From positions 1-17,923 of the forward strand of contig CAKTGD010000012.1 of assembly GCA_934561335.1 (NCBI GenBank): a stretch of 17,923 nt of DNA, written 5' to 3'. Both the position numbers and the translations under genes were made by a program. Origin of the DNA: an uncultured Oscillospiraceae bacterium. Its GTDB lineage: Bacteria > Bacillota_A > Clostridia > Oscillospirales > Oscillospiraceae. The stretch's first letter is position 1. Every line of letters starts with the position of its first letter. This document shows positions 5,067-13,130 of this stretch, one piece after another. Below the pieces are notes generated by a model. It worked only from the letters and a program-made list of their open reading frames with translations. It did not search any database and had not been told where the DNA came from.

Positions 5067-6290
5067 TCAGAATGCCCAGTTGCCGTTTCGGAAGATGGCC
5101 ACGGTTTTGCCGTCGGCGCATACGGCGTCAATGTTCATATCCTGAGAGCCGATCATGAAGTCCTCATGGATCATGGAGTCATTCACGCCCAGTGCCCGGC
5201 ATTCGGCCAGCGTTTTTTCGTGGAAGTTCTCAATGGTATCTGCAAAGCCCATGCCCAGCGCCAGATGGCAGGCGGCGTTTTCGTCAAACAGTGTGTTGTA
5301 GAACAAAATCCCGGACTTGCGGATGGGGGAATCGTAGGGCACCAGCGCGCATTCGCCCAGATAGGCGCTGCCCTCGTCCATGCCGATCAGCTTGGTGAGC
5401 AGCTCGTTGTTTACATCGGCGTGCCATTCCACAGCCTTACCCTGATGGAATTTGATCCAGAATCCATCGATCAGCTGCCCCTGATAGCTCAGAGGCTTGG
5501 TGGCATAGACAATGCCCTCCGCCTCGCCTCGCTTGGGGGAGATGAAGCACTCCTCGCTGGGAATATTGGGGTTAAAGACGATGTCTTGCAGGCTCTTTTC
5601 GCTGCCGCCGCAGAAACGGCCCTCCGGGATCATGCCCACGGTGAAGTCGGTGCCGTTGGCGCTGGTGTAGTGGAGCTTCTCAATGTGCAGGCCGTTGAGA
5701 TAGGCGCAGCGGTCATGGAGATCCTGATTGTGCGCCTCCCACGCGGCGATGGGATCCTCGTCCACACGCGAGGTGGCCAGAATATGCGCCCACAGCTTTT
5801 CCATAGCGGCGGAGGCGCGCAGCTCCGGAAACAGCTTTTTGGCCCACGCCTTGCCGGGGACAGCGGCGATGCACCACTGGTACTTGTTTTCCAGCGCATC
5901 GCGGTAGGGCTTGGCGATGGGGTAGCGCTTTTGCTGGGCTTTTGCCATCTTCTCCTGATTGATGCCCTTGAGCCCGTCGGGATCCTCGCTGATGAGGTAG
6001 ATGCGGCAGGGGATCGTATCTACATAGTGCTGCCAACGGGCCTGCTCATAGTTTTCCACCTTGCCCAGCGTGGTCAGCGTGCGGTAACGGTAGTGGATTT
6101 TCTGCAGGGGCTGGTAGTTCCAGTCCACCACGACCTTTTTGGCCTTGCACTTATAGCATTCCTCTACCAGCATCTGCACAAACTCCGGCTGATCCAGATC
6201 CGCTTCGATAAAGACCTCCTGACCCGGCTGGATATTGACGCCGCAGCGGGCAATCAGGCGGGCATAGCTGCGCAGTACGGTTTTCTTCAT
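5067..6290 (-). CDS. M29 family metallo-aminopeptidase (AmpS/AmpT/PepS type)
   Basis: This cytoplasmic enzyme of 407 residues has the normal length for the thermophilic-aminopeptidase family, which removes N-terminal residues from peptides using two metal ions. The expected ligand motifs are visible in order: NIPSEECF (Glu near 246-247), LGECALVPYDSPI (Glu313), FYNTLFDENAACHLALG (Tyr331 and His342), and MIHEDFMIG (His375, Asp377). The N-terminal Rossmann-like half (about 1-200) contains the family's glycine and aspartate turns. The start at 6290 is set by AAGGAG about eight bases upstream and by the family-typical MKKT opening; the longer open frame reaching 6434 enters the next terminator. 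It is a single-gene unit bounded by terminators, with a probable -10 box TATACT just upstream. It is likely used in peptide salvage. Confidence 0.93.
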   Translation of the reverse strand: MKKTVLRSYARLIARCGVNIQPGQEVFIEADLDQPEFVQMLVEECYKCKAKKVVVDWNYQPLQKIHYRYRTLTTLGKVENYEQARWQHYVDTIPCRIYLISEDPDGLKGINQEKMAKAQQKRYPIAKPYRDALENKYQWCIAAVPGKAWAKKLFPELRASAAMEKLWAHILATSRVDEDPIAAWEAHNQDLHDRCAYLNGLHIEKLHYTSANGTDFTVGMIPEGRFCGGSEKSLQDIVFNPNIPSEECFISPKRGEAEGIVYATKPLSYQGQLIDGFWIKFHQGKAVEWHADVNNELLTKLIGMDEGSAYLGECALVPYDSPIRKSGILFYNTLFDENAACHLALGMGFADTIENFHEKTLAECRALGVNDSMIHEDFMIGSQDMNIDAVCADGKTVAIFRNGNWAF

Positions 6291-6329
6291 GGTATATCGC
6301 TCCTTTTGCTTTGTGTTGTTTTCTGATAC

Positions 6330-6335
6330 AGTATA
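6330..6335 (-). promoter_or_regulatory. Probable -10 box for the M29 peptidase gene
   Basis: TATACT reads on the minus strand 40 bases before the start codon. The best -35 candidate (TTTCAA, 16 bp away) is weak. Confidence 0.45.
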
Positions 6336-6369
6336 CCACCGAAGGGCTGGTTTGAAAAGCAAAACCAAG

Positions 6370-6410
6370 AAAAAAGCGAAGGGAAAGGCGGTTGGCGCCT
6401 TTCCCTTCGC
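6370..6410 (-). terminator. Rho-independent terminator of the amidohydrolase gene
   Basis: A 15-bp perfect stem (6376-6390 with 6396-6410) with a five-base loop is followed, on the minus strand, by six T. It begins 11 bases after the stop of the upstream gene. Confidence 0.93.
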
Positions 6411-6421
6411 TGCGGCGACTT

Positions 6422-7789
6422 TTATAGGGCGCACTTGCCCCGCCGGAGATACGTTCCCTTTACCGCGTGAACGATGCCATGCTCCACAGCCGGAACGCCG
6501 CGCAGGTATACGGCGGCAATGCTGCCGCTGGTACGGAAGCCCTCAAAGGGGGTATAGTCGCAGCGGGATACCATATCCGCGGCATGGAGCGTATGATCCG
6601 CCGAGGGGTCATACACCACGATGTCGGCGTCCGCACCGGGGAGGAGGCAGCCTTTGCGGGGATAGAGACCGTACAGCTTGGCGGGATTTTCGCTGAGTAC
6701 CCGGCAAAGCGTGGGAAGATCGATGCGGCCTGCCGCCACACCGGCGGTATAGATCACCTCGCCCCGTGTCTCTACACCGGGCAGACCGCCGGGGATGGCG
6801 GTAAAGTCCCCCTGTCCGGCCAGCTTCTGCGCGGTGGTAAAGGAGCAGTGGTCGGTGGAGATGGTGTTGACACGGCCCTCGCGCAGTCCTGCCCACAGCG
6901 CGTCCTGATCCGCTATTTTACGAATAGGAGGCGAGCAGACGAACTTGGCCGCTTCCAGCCAATCCTGCTGGTAATAGACGCTGTCCTCCAGTGCCAGATA
7001 CTGGGGACACGTCTCGGAATAGACGGTCTGTCCACGGCTGCGGGCGTGGTCGATTTCCGAAAGCGCCGCGGCATTGGTGGTGTGAACGATCACCACAGGG
7101 GCCTGCGCCGCCTGTGCGATGCGCAGGATGCGGCTCACCGCCTCAGCCTCCAGATAGTCAGGCCGTGTCTGGGGATGGCAGGCCACGGCGTTTTCTCCGG
7201 CCGCTTTTTTCTCCGCCACCAGCGCGTCGATGACGCCGCTATTTTCACAGTGTACGCCGCAGATGCCTCCCCGGGCCTTTAGCGCTTTCAGCGCACGGTA
7301 AAGGTCGCCGTCCGGCAGCATCATGGCCGGGTAGGTCATGTACATTTTGAAGGAGGTGATCCCGGCGGCGAACATGTCGTCCAGCTCATGCTCGATGCCG
7401 TCGTTCCAGTCGTCAATGGTCATGTGGAAGCCATAGTCGCAGTGGCAGTCCGCCGCTTTTTTCCGCCACAGGTCAAGACCGTAGGACAGCGTTTCCCCTT
7501 TGTTGGGACAGGCAAAGTCGATGACGGTGGTGGTGCCGCCGCGCAGGGCAGAGCGGCTGCCGCTCTCAAAGTTATCGGCGGTGGTGGTGCTGCACACATC
7601 CAGATCAAAGTGGGTATGGGCGTCAATGAAGCCTGGCAGCAGCAGCTTGCCGGCTACATCCACGGTCTGCGCGTCAGGCGCGTCAATATGGGGCGCTACG
7701 GCGGCGATCTTCTCACCGTCCACCAGAATGTCGGCATCTGTTACGCCGCTGCCGCTGACCACGCGGCCGCCGGTAAAGAGTCGTTTCAT
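6422..7789 (-). CDS. Dihydropyrimidinase / D-hydantoinase family amidohydrolase
   Basis: The 455-residue protein is a full-length member of the cyclic amidohydrolase family. The binuclear-metal ligands align almost residue for residue with D-hydantoinases: His58 and His60 in DAHTHFD, the carboxylated lysine Lys148 in SFKMYM, His180 in GVHCEN, His236 in VIVHTTN and Asp313 in STDHCSF. Tyr153 fits the active-site tyrosine. The family opens 5,6-dihydropyrimidines or 5-substituted hydantoins to N-carbamoyl amino acids. Neighbours give no hint of the true substrate: there is no carbamoylase, dihydropyrimidine dehydrogenase or transporter nearby. An AAGGAGG site lies eight bases before the ATG. Annotation as dihydropyrimidinase versus hydantoinase, or another ring amidase, cannot be decided here. 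Confidence 0.92.
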   Translation of the reverse strand: MKRLFTGGRVVSGSGVTDADILVDGEKIAAVAPHIDAPDAQTVDVAGKLLLPGFIDAHTHFDLDVCSTTTADNFESGSRSALRGGTTTVIDFACPNKGETLSYGLDLWRKKAADCHCDYGFHMTIDDWNDGIEHELDDMFAAGITSFKMYMTYPAMMLPDGDLYRALKALKARGGICGVHCENSGVIDALVAEKKAAGENAVACHPQTRPDYLEAEAVSRILRIAQAAQAPVVIVHTTNAAALSEIDHARSRGQTVYSETCPQYLALEDSVYYQQDWLEAAKFVCSPPIRKIADQDALWAGLREGRVNTISTDHCSFTTAQKLAGQGDFTAIPGGLPGVETRGEVIYTAGVAAGRIDLPTLCRVLSENPAKLYGLYPRKGCLLPGADADIVVYDPSADHTLHAADMVSRCDYTPFEGFRTSGSIAAVYLRGVPAVEHGIVHAVKGTYLRRGKCAL

Positions 7790-7822
7790 CGAAAAGCCTC
7801 CTTATATCACATATTTTTTCCT

Positions 7823-7828
7823 ATTATA
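7823..7828 (-). promoter_or_regulatory. Probable -10 box for the amidohydrolase gene
   Basis: A consensus TATAAT reads on the minus strand 33 bases before the start codon. No good -35 box is seen at 16-18 bp. Confidence 0.45.
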
Positions 7829-7913
7829 TCACCTTGCGCCGGGCATGGATACAAAAAATTTTTGTTTTTTGAAAAATTTTGATAAAAAAAGAGTGTATTT
7901 GAAAACGATACCG

Positions 7914-7919
7914 TATAAT
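7914..7919 (+). promoter_or_regulatory. Probable -10 box for dnaG-rpoD
   Basis: A consensus TATAAT lies in an AT-rich stretch. The -35 region is poor. A transcript from here would begin near 7926, leaving about 40 bases before the preferred primase start at 7966 but only about 10 before the TTG at 7936. Confidence 0.5.
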
Positions 7920-7965
7920 AATATGAGGAAGAATTTTGACATGCTGCGGAAAGGGGGGAGGCGGC

Positions 7966-9738
7966 CTGTTTTCACAGAGTTTTATTGATGAGCTGATTGC
8001 CCGCAACGACATTGTGGATGTGGTCGGCTCCTATGTGTCGCTGACACCGAAGGGCGGCAGCTATTGGGGTTGCTGCCCCTTTCACAACGAAAAGACACCC
8101 TCGTTCCATGTGCTGCCGGACAAGCAGTTCTACCATTGCTTCGGCTGCAAAAAAGGCGGCGGCGTAATCAACTTTGTCATGGATATTGAGAATTTGTCCT
8201 ATCCTGACGCGGTGCGCTTTCTGGCCAAGCGGGTCAATATGGAGGTGCCTGAGGACCGGGAATCTGCTGAGAGCGACCGCTTGCGCAAGCGGCTGCTGGC
8301 GTTGAACCGGGAGGCAGCCCGCTGGTATTACGACGTGCTGCAGGGTGCTGACGGCGCGGCGGTGCGGGCCTATCTTGATAAGCGCGCCATATCCCGCAAG
8401 ACGGCGGTACGCTTCGGCATGGGCGCTTCGCCGGACAGCTGGGACGCCCTGCTGCGGACGATGACCGGCCGGGGCTATACCAAGCAGGAGCTGCTGACGG
8501 CGGGATTGATTGTGGCCAATAAAAGCGGCGGCTTCTACGATAAATTCCGCAACAGGCTGATGCTGCCGGTGATTGACGTGCGTGGCGATGTGGTGGGCTT
8601 TGGCAGCCGCGTGATCGACAAGTCGGAGCCGAAGTACATGAACAGCACCGAGACGCCGGTATACAGCAAGCGGCGGGTGCTGTACGGATTGAATCTGGCC
8701 AAGAAAACAAAGCGCCCCAATATGATCCTGTGCGAGGGGAACCTTGACGTGGTCACGCTGCATCAGGCCGGATTTGACAACGCGGTGGCCTCTATGGGTA
8801 CGGCGCTGACCGGCGAGCAGCTTCGGCTGCTGGGCCGGTATACCAAGGAGCTGGTGCTGTGCTACGACAACGACAACGCCGGACAGCTGGCCACGCAGCG
8901 GGCGCTGGAAATGCTGAACAACACCGAGTTTACCGTTCGGGTACTGAAGCTGCCGCGGCGGCTGGTGGACGGCGAATATGTCAAGCAGGATGCCGATGAT
9001 TTTATCAAGAATCAGGGGGCGCCCGCTTTTGAGCGGCTGCTTTCCGGCAGCGAGAACGGCGTGGAGTTCCGCATGGCTCAGGTGGCGGCCAAGTACGATC
9101 TGGGCAGCGACCAGGGCCGCATCGACTATACGGCCGAAATCAGTCAGGTGCTCTCGGAGCTGGACAATGCCGTGGAGCGGGAGGTGTATGCCGGCCGCGC
9201 CGCGGAAACAGCGGGCCTTTCAACGGGAGCCATGCGCCAGGAGGTGGAGCGCGCCGCACGCAAGCGGCGGTACAGCGACCGCAAAAAACGGGAACGGCAG
9301 GAGCTGAACCCGGCGCTGAGCGTACAGCCTGCGGCGCGGGGCAGCCGCTACACCAATCTGCGAAGCGCCATGGCGGAGGAGGGCGTGATCCGGCTGCTGC
9401 ATCTGGATCCGGCACTGTTTGGCGACGTGCAGCCGCTGGAAGCGGAGGCGTTCTCCTCGCCGCTGCTGGGCAAAATCTACGAGGCCATGTGGCGCCAGCG
9501 CCACAACCGCAGCGGACTTTCCGCCCTGACGGCGGAGCTGACGGGCGAGGAGATGAGCCACCTTACCGTTCTGCTGCAAAAACCGGAATCCAACGCCAAC
9601 GCATCTCAGGCGCTGGCGGATTACATACGGGTGATCCGCGAAGAGCAGGCCAAACGGGACAGCTCCGGGATCGATCCGCTGCTGTTGGCACAAGAAACAT
9701 TCAAAGACAAGAAACGATATGGAGGAAAGCACACATGA
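7966..9738 (+). CDS. dnaG: DNA primase
   Basis: DnaG makes RNA primers for replication forks with the DnaB-type helicase. The order of domains is clear. An N-terminal CHC2 zinc ribbon has [11 protein letters not shown] and, after a spacer, [12 protein letters not shown] (Cys37, His40, Cys58, Cys61). The RNA-polymerase-like core carries [14 protein letters not shown] and VVGFGSR. The Toprim centre has [14 protein letters not shown] (Glu257) and CYDNDNAG (Asp301, Asp303). A C-terminal helicase-binding domain follows. The conventional start would be TTG at 7936, but its first ten codons (TCCGKGGGG) translate the purine-rich AAAGGGGGGAGG. A CTG at 7966, four to seven bases after that ribosome site, yields a product starting (M)FSQSFIDEL like its relatives; the 590-residue length fits. 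The gene overlaps rpoD in ATGA, the classic macromolecular-synthesis pairing; no rpsU lies upstream. Confidence 0.96.
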   Translation: MFSQSFIDELIARNDIVDVVGSYVSLTPKGGSYWGCCPFHNEKTPSFHVLPDKQFYHCFGCKKGGGVINFVMDIENLSYPDAVRFLAKRVNMEVPEDRESAESDRLRKRLLALNREAARWYYDVLQGADGAAVRAYLDKRAISRKTAVRFGMGASPDSWDALLRTMTGRGYTKQELLTAGLIVANKSGGFYDKFRNRLMLPVIDVRGDVVGFGSRVIDKSEPKYMNSTETPVYSKRRVLYGLNLAKKTKRPNMILCEGNLDVVTLHQAGFDNAVASMGTALTGEQLRLLGRYTKELVLCYDNDNAGQLATQRALEMLNNTEFTVRVLKLPRRLVDGEYVKQDADDFIKNQGAPAFERLLSGSENGVEFRMAQVAAKYDLGSDQGRIDYTAEISQVLSELDNAVEREVYAGRAAETAGLSTGAMRQEVERAARKRRYSDRKKRERQELNPALSVQPAARGSRYTNLRSAMAEEGVIRLLHLDPALFGDVQPLEAEAFSSPLLGKIYEAMWRQRHNRSGLSALTAELTGEEMSHLTVLLQKPESNANASQALADYIRVIREEQAKRDSSGIDPLLLAQETFKDKKRYGGKHT

Positions 9739-11111
9739 CCGAGAAAACCTATACCAAGCAGGAGCTGGAGGCCATGGCCAATGCCCTGCTGGCCGAGGAT
9801 GACAAGAAAAAGAAGGAAAGCGCCGAAAAAGCAGACGCCCACAAGGAGGGCGAGGCCAAAAAGGAAAAAGGAAAGCTGGATGACAAGACCATCGCCTCGC
9901 TGCCGGCTGCCGCGCTGATCATGGGCAGCGAGAAGCTGCGGGATATGCTGACCAAGGGAAGGAAAAAGGGCCGGTTGGACGCCAATGAGGTCAGTGATGT
10001 GCTCGATGAGATGGATCTGGAGAGCGAACAGATGGATCGGATCTACGATTCGCTGGAGGCGCTTGGTATCGAGGTGGGAACCGAGGACTTCCTGGCCGAT
10101 ATCAATGACGATATCGAGCCGCCTATGGAGGAGATCGCCGAGATCGAGGAAGAGGAGCTGGTGGACCCCAACACGCTGGTGGACAGCTTCAATATCGACG
10201 ATCCCGTGCGCATGTACCTCAAGGAGATCGGACGGGTGCCGCTGCTGAACGCGGATGAAGAGGTGGTGCTGGCCACGGCCATGGCTGCCGGCCGCGCCGC
10301 ACAGGAGCGGATCGATGAAGCTGCCGAAAATGAAGAGACCATTCCAGAAGAGGAAATGGCCCGGCTGAAGAAGGACATCAAGGAGGGCAACAAGGCCAAG
10401 CAGAAGCTGGCCGAGGCAAACCTCCGTCTGGTGGTGTCCATCGCCAAGCGCTATGTGGGCCGCGGCATGCTGTTCCTTGACCTGATTCAGGAGGGCAATC
10501 TGGGATTGATCAAGGCGGTGGAGAAGTTTGACTATACCAAGGGCTACAAGTTCTCCACCTACGCCACATGGTGGATCCGTCAGGCCATTACCCGCGCCAT
10601 CGCCGATCAGGCCCGCACCATCCGTATCCCCGTACATATGGTGGAGACCATCAACAAGGTTATCCGCGTCAGCCGCCAGCTGCTGCAGCAGCTGGGACAC
10701 GATCCCTCACCGGAGGAGATCTCCGCTGAGATGGGGATGCCTGTGGACAAGGTGCGGGAGATCCTGAAAATCGCGCAGGAGCCGGTTTCGCTGGAAACGC
10801 CCATCGGCGAGGAGGAGGACAGCCATCTGGGCGACTTCATTCCCGATGAGGGCGCGTCCGAGCCCAGCGAGGCGGCCAGCTTTACGCTGCTGAAGGAGCA
10901 GCTGGTGGATGTGCTCAGCACGCTGACGCCCCGGGAGGAAAAGGTGCTGAAGCTGCGCTTTGGCATTGAGGACGGCCGTCCCCGCACGCTGGAGGAGGTG
11001 GGTAAGGAGTTTAACGTTACCCGTGAGCGCATCCGCCAGATCGAGGCCAAGGCCCTGCGCAAGCTGCGCCATCCCAGCCGCAGCAAAAAGCTGAAGGACT
11101 TTCTGAACTGA
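9735..11111 (+). CDS. rpoD: RNA polymerase primary sigma factor (sigma-A/RpoD)
   Basis: This 458-residue housekeeping sigma factor directs core polymerase to promoters of the TTGACA/TATAAT kind seen in this window. From the N-terminus it has a Lys/Glu-rich extension (about 22-50) and region 1.1 (about 66-116, [16 protein letters not shown] through ALGIEV). Region 1.2 follows (about 155-185, [17 protein letters not shown]). Region 2 (about 223-292) contains [26 protein letters not shown] and the -10 readers [15 protein letters not shown]. Region 3 is about 300-355. Region 4 (about 388-452) has the helix-turn-helix [25 protein letters not shown] sits nine bases before the ATG, which overlaps the dnaG stop. 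The region 1.1 and 4 signatures make this the primary, not an alternative, sigma factor. A cupin gene follows after 11 bases. Confidence 0.97.
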   Translation: MTEKTYTKQELEAMANALLAEDDKKKKESAEKADAHKEGEAKKEKGKLDDKTIASLPAAALIMGSEKLRDMLTKGRKKGRLDANEVSDVLDEMDLESEQMDRIYDSLEALGIEVGTEDFLADINDDIEPPMEEIAEIEEEELVDPNTLVDSFNIDDPVRMYLKEIGRVPLLNADEEVVLATAMAAGRAAQERIDEAAENEETIPEEEMARLKKDIKEGNKAKQKLAEANLRLVVSIAKRYVGRGMLFLDLIQEGNLGLIKAVEKFDYTKGYKFSTYATWWIRQAITRAIADQARTIRIPVHMVETINKVIRVSRQLLQQLGHDPSPEEISAEMGMPVDKVREILKIAQEPVSLETPIGEEEDSHLGDFIPDEGASEPSEAASFTLLKEQLVDVLSTLTPREEKVLKLRFGIEDGRPRTLEEVGKEFNVTRERIRQIEAKALRKLRHPSRSKKLKDFLN

Positions 11112-11122
11112 GGAGGCGGCGT

Positions 11123-11458
11123 ATGATTCTTGATTTCGACACCATGCCTGCCCATGACGTTGCCCACTTCAAGGGCGGCGAGGGCCATGTTACCGTCCGC
11201 AGGTATGAAGATTTCCGGATGGGCGCTGCCGTGCGTCTGACGGTGCCGGTCGGCGCTTCCATCGGCCTGCATACTCACACAGGCAACTGCGAGCTGATCT
11301 ATGTGCTGGCCGGCAGCGGCCTGTGCACCGATGACGGCGCGGAGTATCCCCTCAGCGCCGGTATGTGCCACTATTGCCCTGAGGGGCACAGCCACGGTAT
11401 CCGCAATACCGGCGCGCAGCCGCTGGAGCTGTTGGCCGCGCTGCCGATGGTCAAATGA
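11123..11458 (+). CDS. Small single-domain cupin protein
   Basis: The 111-residue product is a lone cupin beta-barrel. Motif 1 reads GLHTHTGNCELIYVLAGSG, giving metal ligands His50, His52 and Glu57. Motif 2 reads CPEGHSHGIRN with His91 as the fourth ligand. Small cupins of this class (cupin_2) bind a metal and may be isomerases, oxygenases or sugar and metabolite sensors; the substrate cannot be predicted. GAGGAGG, seven bases before the ATG, overlaps the end of rpoD's intergenic spacer, and the 11-base gap places it in the dnaG-rpoD transcript. There is no secretion signal. Linkage to a sigma factor does not by itself indicate a regulatory role. Confidence 0.88.
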   Translation: MILDFDTMPAHDVAHFKGGEGHVTVRRYEDFRMGAAVRLTVPVGASIGLHTHTGNCELIYVLAGSGLCTDDGAEYPLSAGMCHYCPEGHSHGIRNTGAQPLELLAALPMVK

Positions 11459-11490
11459 GCCGCAAGAGCAGGAGAAAGGAGTCCTGAGAC

Positions 11491-12048
11491 ATGATGGACG
11501 CCACATTGGGATATATTCTTTGCAGCCAGTCTCCCACGCTGTTTCTGGGGGCTGCGGTGTTGCTGCTGTGCTATTTTGCGCGCCGCCATACCCACCGCGC
11601 CAGGGCAATACTGGATCTGACGGCGTGCATTGTATGTACCGCTGCCGCAGTGGCAATGTACTTCCTTGGTATGGGGAAGGGGTATTTTACGATTCGTGAC
11701 TTCTATCGGATCCGCACGCCGGGCTGGGTCGGTATGGCTGTGGTAGCTGTGATCGCCCTTTGGCTGGCGGTGCGCGCGTTTCTGGCGGCTTCCCGGCGCC
11801 GGGCAGCAGAGAAGGCGGCTGCCCGCGCCGCCAATGCGGAAGCCCACCGCCGAGCAGAAGAGGAGCGCGCCGCCGCACAGCAGCGAGAGGCGGCGGAAAA
11901 GGCGGCCAATGCTGCTGCTGTGGCCCATGTCAGCGCGACGGTCAACGACACGCTGACGCCATCCCCGGCACCGTGGGAGGCGACACAGGAGACACCTGCG
12001 CAGGAAACACCTGTGCAGGAGGCGCCTGCCGACGTAAGCGGAGAGTGA
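11491..12048 (+). CDS. Membrane protein with Ala/Glu-rich coiled coil and Pro/Thr-rich tail
   Basis: I do not recognise this 185-residue protein. Three hydrophobic segments (about 16-30, 39-60 and 78-99) are followed by a strongly charged Ala/Glu/Arg-rich helix (about 100-143) that should form a coiled coil. The C-terminal tail carries three near-identical pentads QETPA, QETPV and QEAPA. AAAGGA lies nine bases before the ATG; a second ATG immediately follows and could also be used. It is the last gene of the dnaG-rpoD-cupin transcript, with 32 bases separating it from the cupin, and a hairpin follows the stop. The low-complexity alanine tract reflects GC-rich GCG/GCC codons. The membrane-anchored coiled coil suggests a structural or scaffolding part, but this is only a guess. 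Confidence 0.78.
   Translation: MMDATLGYILCSQSPTLFLGAAVLLLCYFARRHTHRARAILDLTACIVCTAAAVAMYFLGMGKGYFTIRDFYRIRTPGWVGMAVVAVIALWLAVRAFLAASRRRAAEKAAARAANAEAHRRAEEERAAAQQREAAEKAANAAAVAHVSATVNDTLTPSPAPWEATQETPAQETPVQEAPADVSGE
11986..12030 (+). repeat. Three tandem 15-bp repeats inside the membrane-protein gene
   Basis: The units CAGGAGACACCTGCG, CAGGAAACACCTGTG and CAGGAGGCGCCTGCC are adjacent and in frame. They encode QETPA, QETPV and QEAPA, and changes in copy number would keep the frame. Confidence 0.85.
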
Positions 12049-12054
12049 ATCAAT

Positions 12055-12106
12055 AAAAAAAGAGTTCCCCCTTATGTAGGTATTATCCTACATAAGGGGG
12101 AATTTT
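12055..12106. terminator. Bidirectional terminator at the convergent 11491/12163 genes
   Basis: A 16-bp perfect stem (12065-12080 with 12087-12102) has a six-base loop. An A7 run at 12055-12061 gives a strong T-tract for the minus-strand operon; the plus-strand side has a shorter TTTTG. Confidence 0.92.
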
Positions 12107-12162
12107 GTCTGTTGCACAGGTTTACCGGTTTATTTCACGACAGGGCGGGGGATTTTTTGCAC

Positions 12163-12648
12163 TTAATAGTCAAATCCAAACAGCCCCATGATCCGGTGAT
12201 AGAGATCCTGGTGCTCCTCATACCAGTCCCTCCGCTCCGCCAGAAGCCGCTCGGCATCGGCGTATTCCTCCAGAGCCTGACTGGCTTCCAGATAGCCCCG
12301 TGACAGGATCCGCATCCGCTTGCTCATATACTGCATAATGCTCATGATTTTAGCGGGACGCTCCTGAAAATAGCGGCCGAAGTTTTCGTGGGTGATGATG
12401 CTGCAGGTCGTCTTTTCCAGCGCCACGGCAGTCGCGTTTTGGGGGCGGGTCTCCAAAAAACCCACCAGACCGAAAAAACCGTCGTCCTCGACCTCGGTCA
12501 GCAGGCGCTGCGTGGGCTGCTGATAGTCTACATACAGAGCCACCTGTCCGCGCAGCACATCGAAAATCGCCGGGACGTATTCGCCCTGCCGGTAAACGAC
12601 GGTGCCCTTTTTAAAGATATGCTCTGCTTCCTGATGATACTCTGTCAT
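12163..12648 (-). CDS. Stand-alone cyclic-nucleotide-binding-fold protein (CRP-like, no DNA-binding domain)
   Basis: The 161-residue protein contains the CRP/FNR effector beta-roll (about 8-95: IFKKGTVVYRQGEYVPAIFDVLRGQVALY and onwards) followed by a long helix like the CRP dimer helix, and then a charged C-terminal helix (about 120-161). It lacks the winged-helix domain that CRP-type regulators carry. An ungapped comparison with E. coli CRP places Leu61 at the position of the cAMP-binding Glu72 and Asn71 at that of Arg82, so canonical cAMP binding is unlikely. The ATG at 12648, ten bases after AAAGGA, is preferred over GTG at 12669, which has no ribosome site. It is the last gene of the racemase operon, 29 bases after the membrane-protein gene. 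The function is unknown; a protein-protein or membrane role is possible. Confidence 0.82.
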   Translation of the reverse strand: MTEYHQEAEHIFKKGTVVYRQGEYVPAIFDVLRGQVALYVDYQQPTQRLLTEVEDDGFFGLVGFLETRPQNATAVALEKTTCSIITHENFGRYFQERPAKIMSIMQYMSKRMRILSRGYLEASQALEEYADAERLLAERRDWYEEHQDLYHRIMGLFGFDY

Positions 12649-12677
12649 ACTCAGATCGTCCTTTCCCACAGAGCGGA

Positions 12678-13097
12678 TCAGAACATTCTGTCCACATAGG
12701 CGTTCAGCTTTTTGGCGTTATAGCTATCCTTGAAGGTGCTCTTGAAACGCTGCACTGTCAGAGAATTGAACTGGAGCACCTTGCGGTACTTCATGACGCC
12801 GCCCGCCACGCCGAACAGGGCACAGATGGGGCCGAAGGGCATCATCTTTACAGCGGAATAGACGACCGCCGCCGCCACGACCACAGAAACGATCACACCG
12901 GCCAACTGCTTTTTCGGCAGCAGCGCTTTTACATTCTCGGCGCTGATCACTCCCTCATCCACCATTGTCTGAGCAAAACGCTTCTGTACGCCAAAGCTGG
13001 AAATGGCCGACAGTACGATGGGAGAGAGCGCGAAAAAGCAGAACAGCGTGATGATCGCGTTAAAGAGAAAAATACTAAAACCTTCCATATTTCCCAT
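12678..13097 (-). CDS. Small membrane protein, unknown function
   Basis: The 139-residue protein has three probable transmembrane segments (about 7-30, 66-84 and 87-103). It also has a cytosol-facing or peripheral segment (about 36-64) and a basic C-terminal tail. I do not recognise the family. GGAGGA lies nine bases before the ATG. It is the middle gene of a three-gene minus-strand operon, 33 bases after the racemase and 29 before the cyclic-nucleotide-fold gene; the company suggests an envelope or signalling role but does not establish one. Confidence 0.78.
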   Translation of the reverse strand: MGNMEGFSIFLFNAIITLFCFFALSPIVLSAISSFGVQKRFAQTMVDEGVISAENVKALLPKKQLAGVIVSVVVAAAVVYSAVKMMPFGPICALFGVAGGVMKYRKVLQFNSLTVQRFKSTFKDSYNAKKLNAYVDRMF

Positions 13098-13130
13098 ACT
13101 ATTGATTCCTCCGTTATTCTTATCGTATTA

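Noticed and set aside
5166..6326. 386-codon plus-strand frame opposite the M29 peptidase gene
   Set aside because: It is a mirror frame of a GC-rich gene with clear catalytic motifs and no independent start signals.
9621..10700. 359-codon minus-strand frame opposite dnaG/rpoD
   Set aside because: It is a shadow of rpoD, rich in Leu, His and Gln as expected from complementing GC-rich charged codons.
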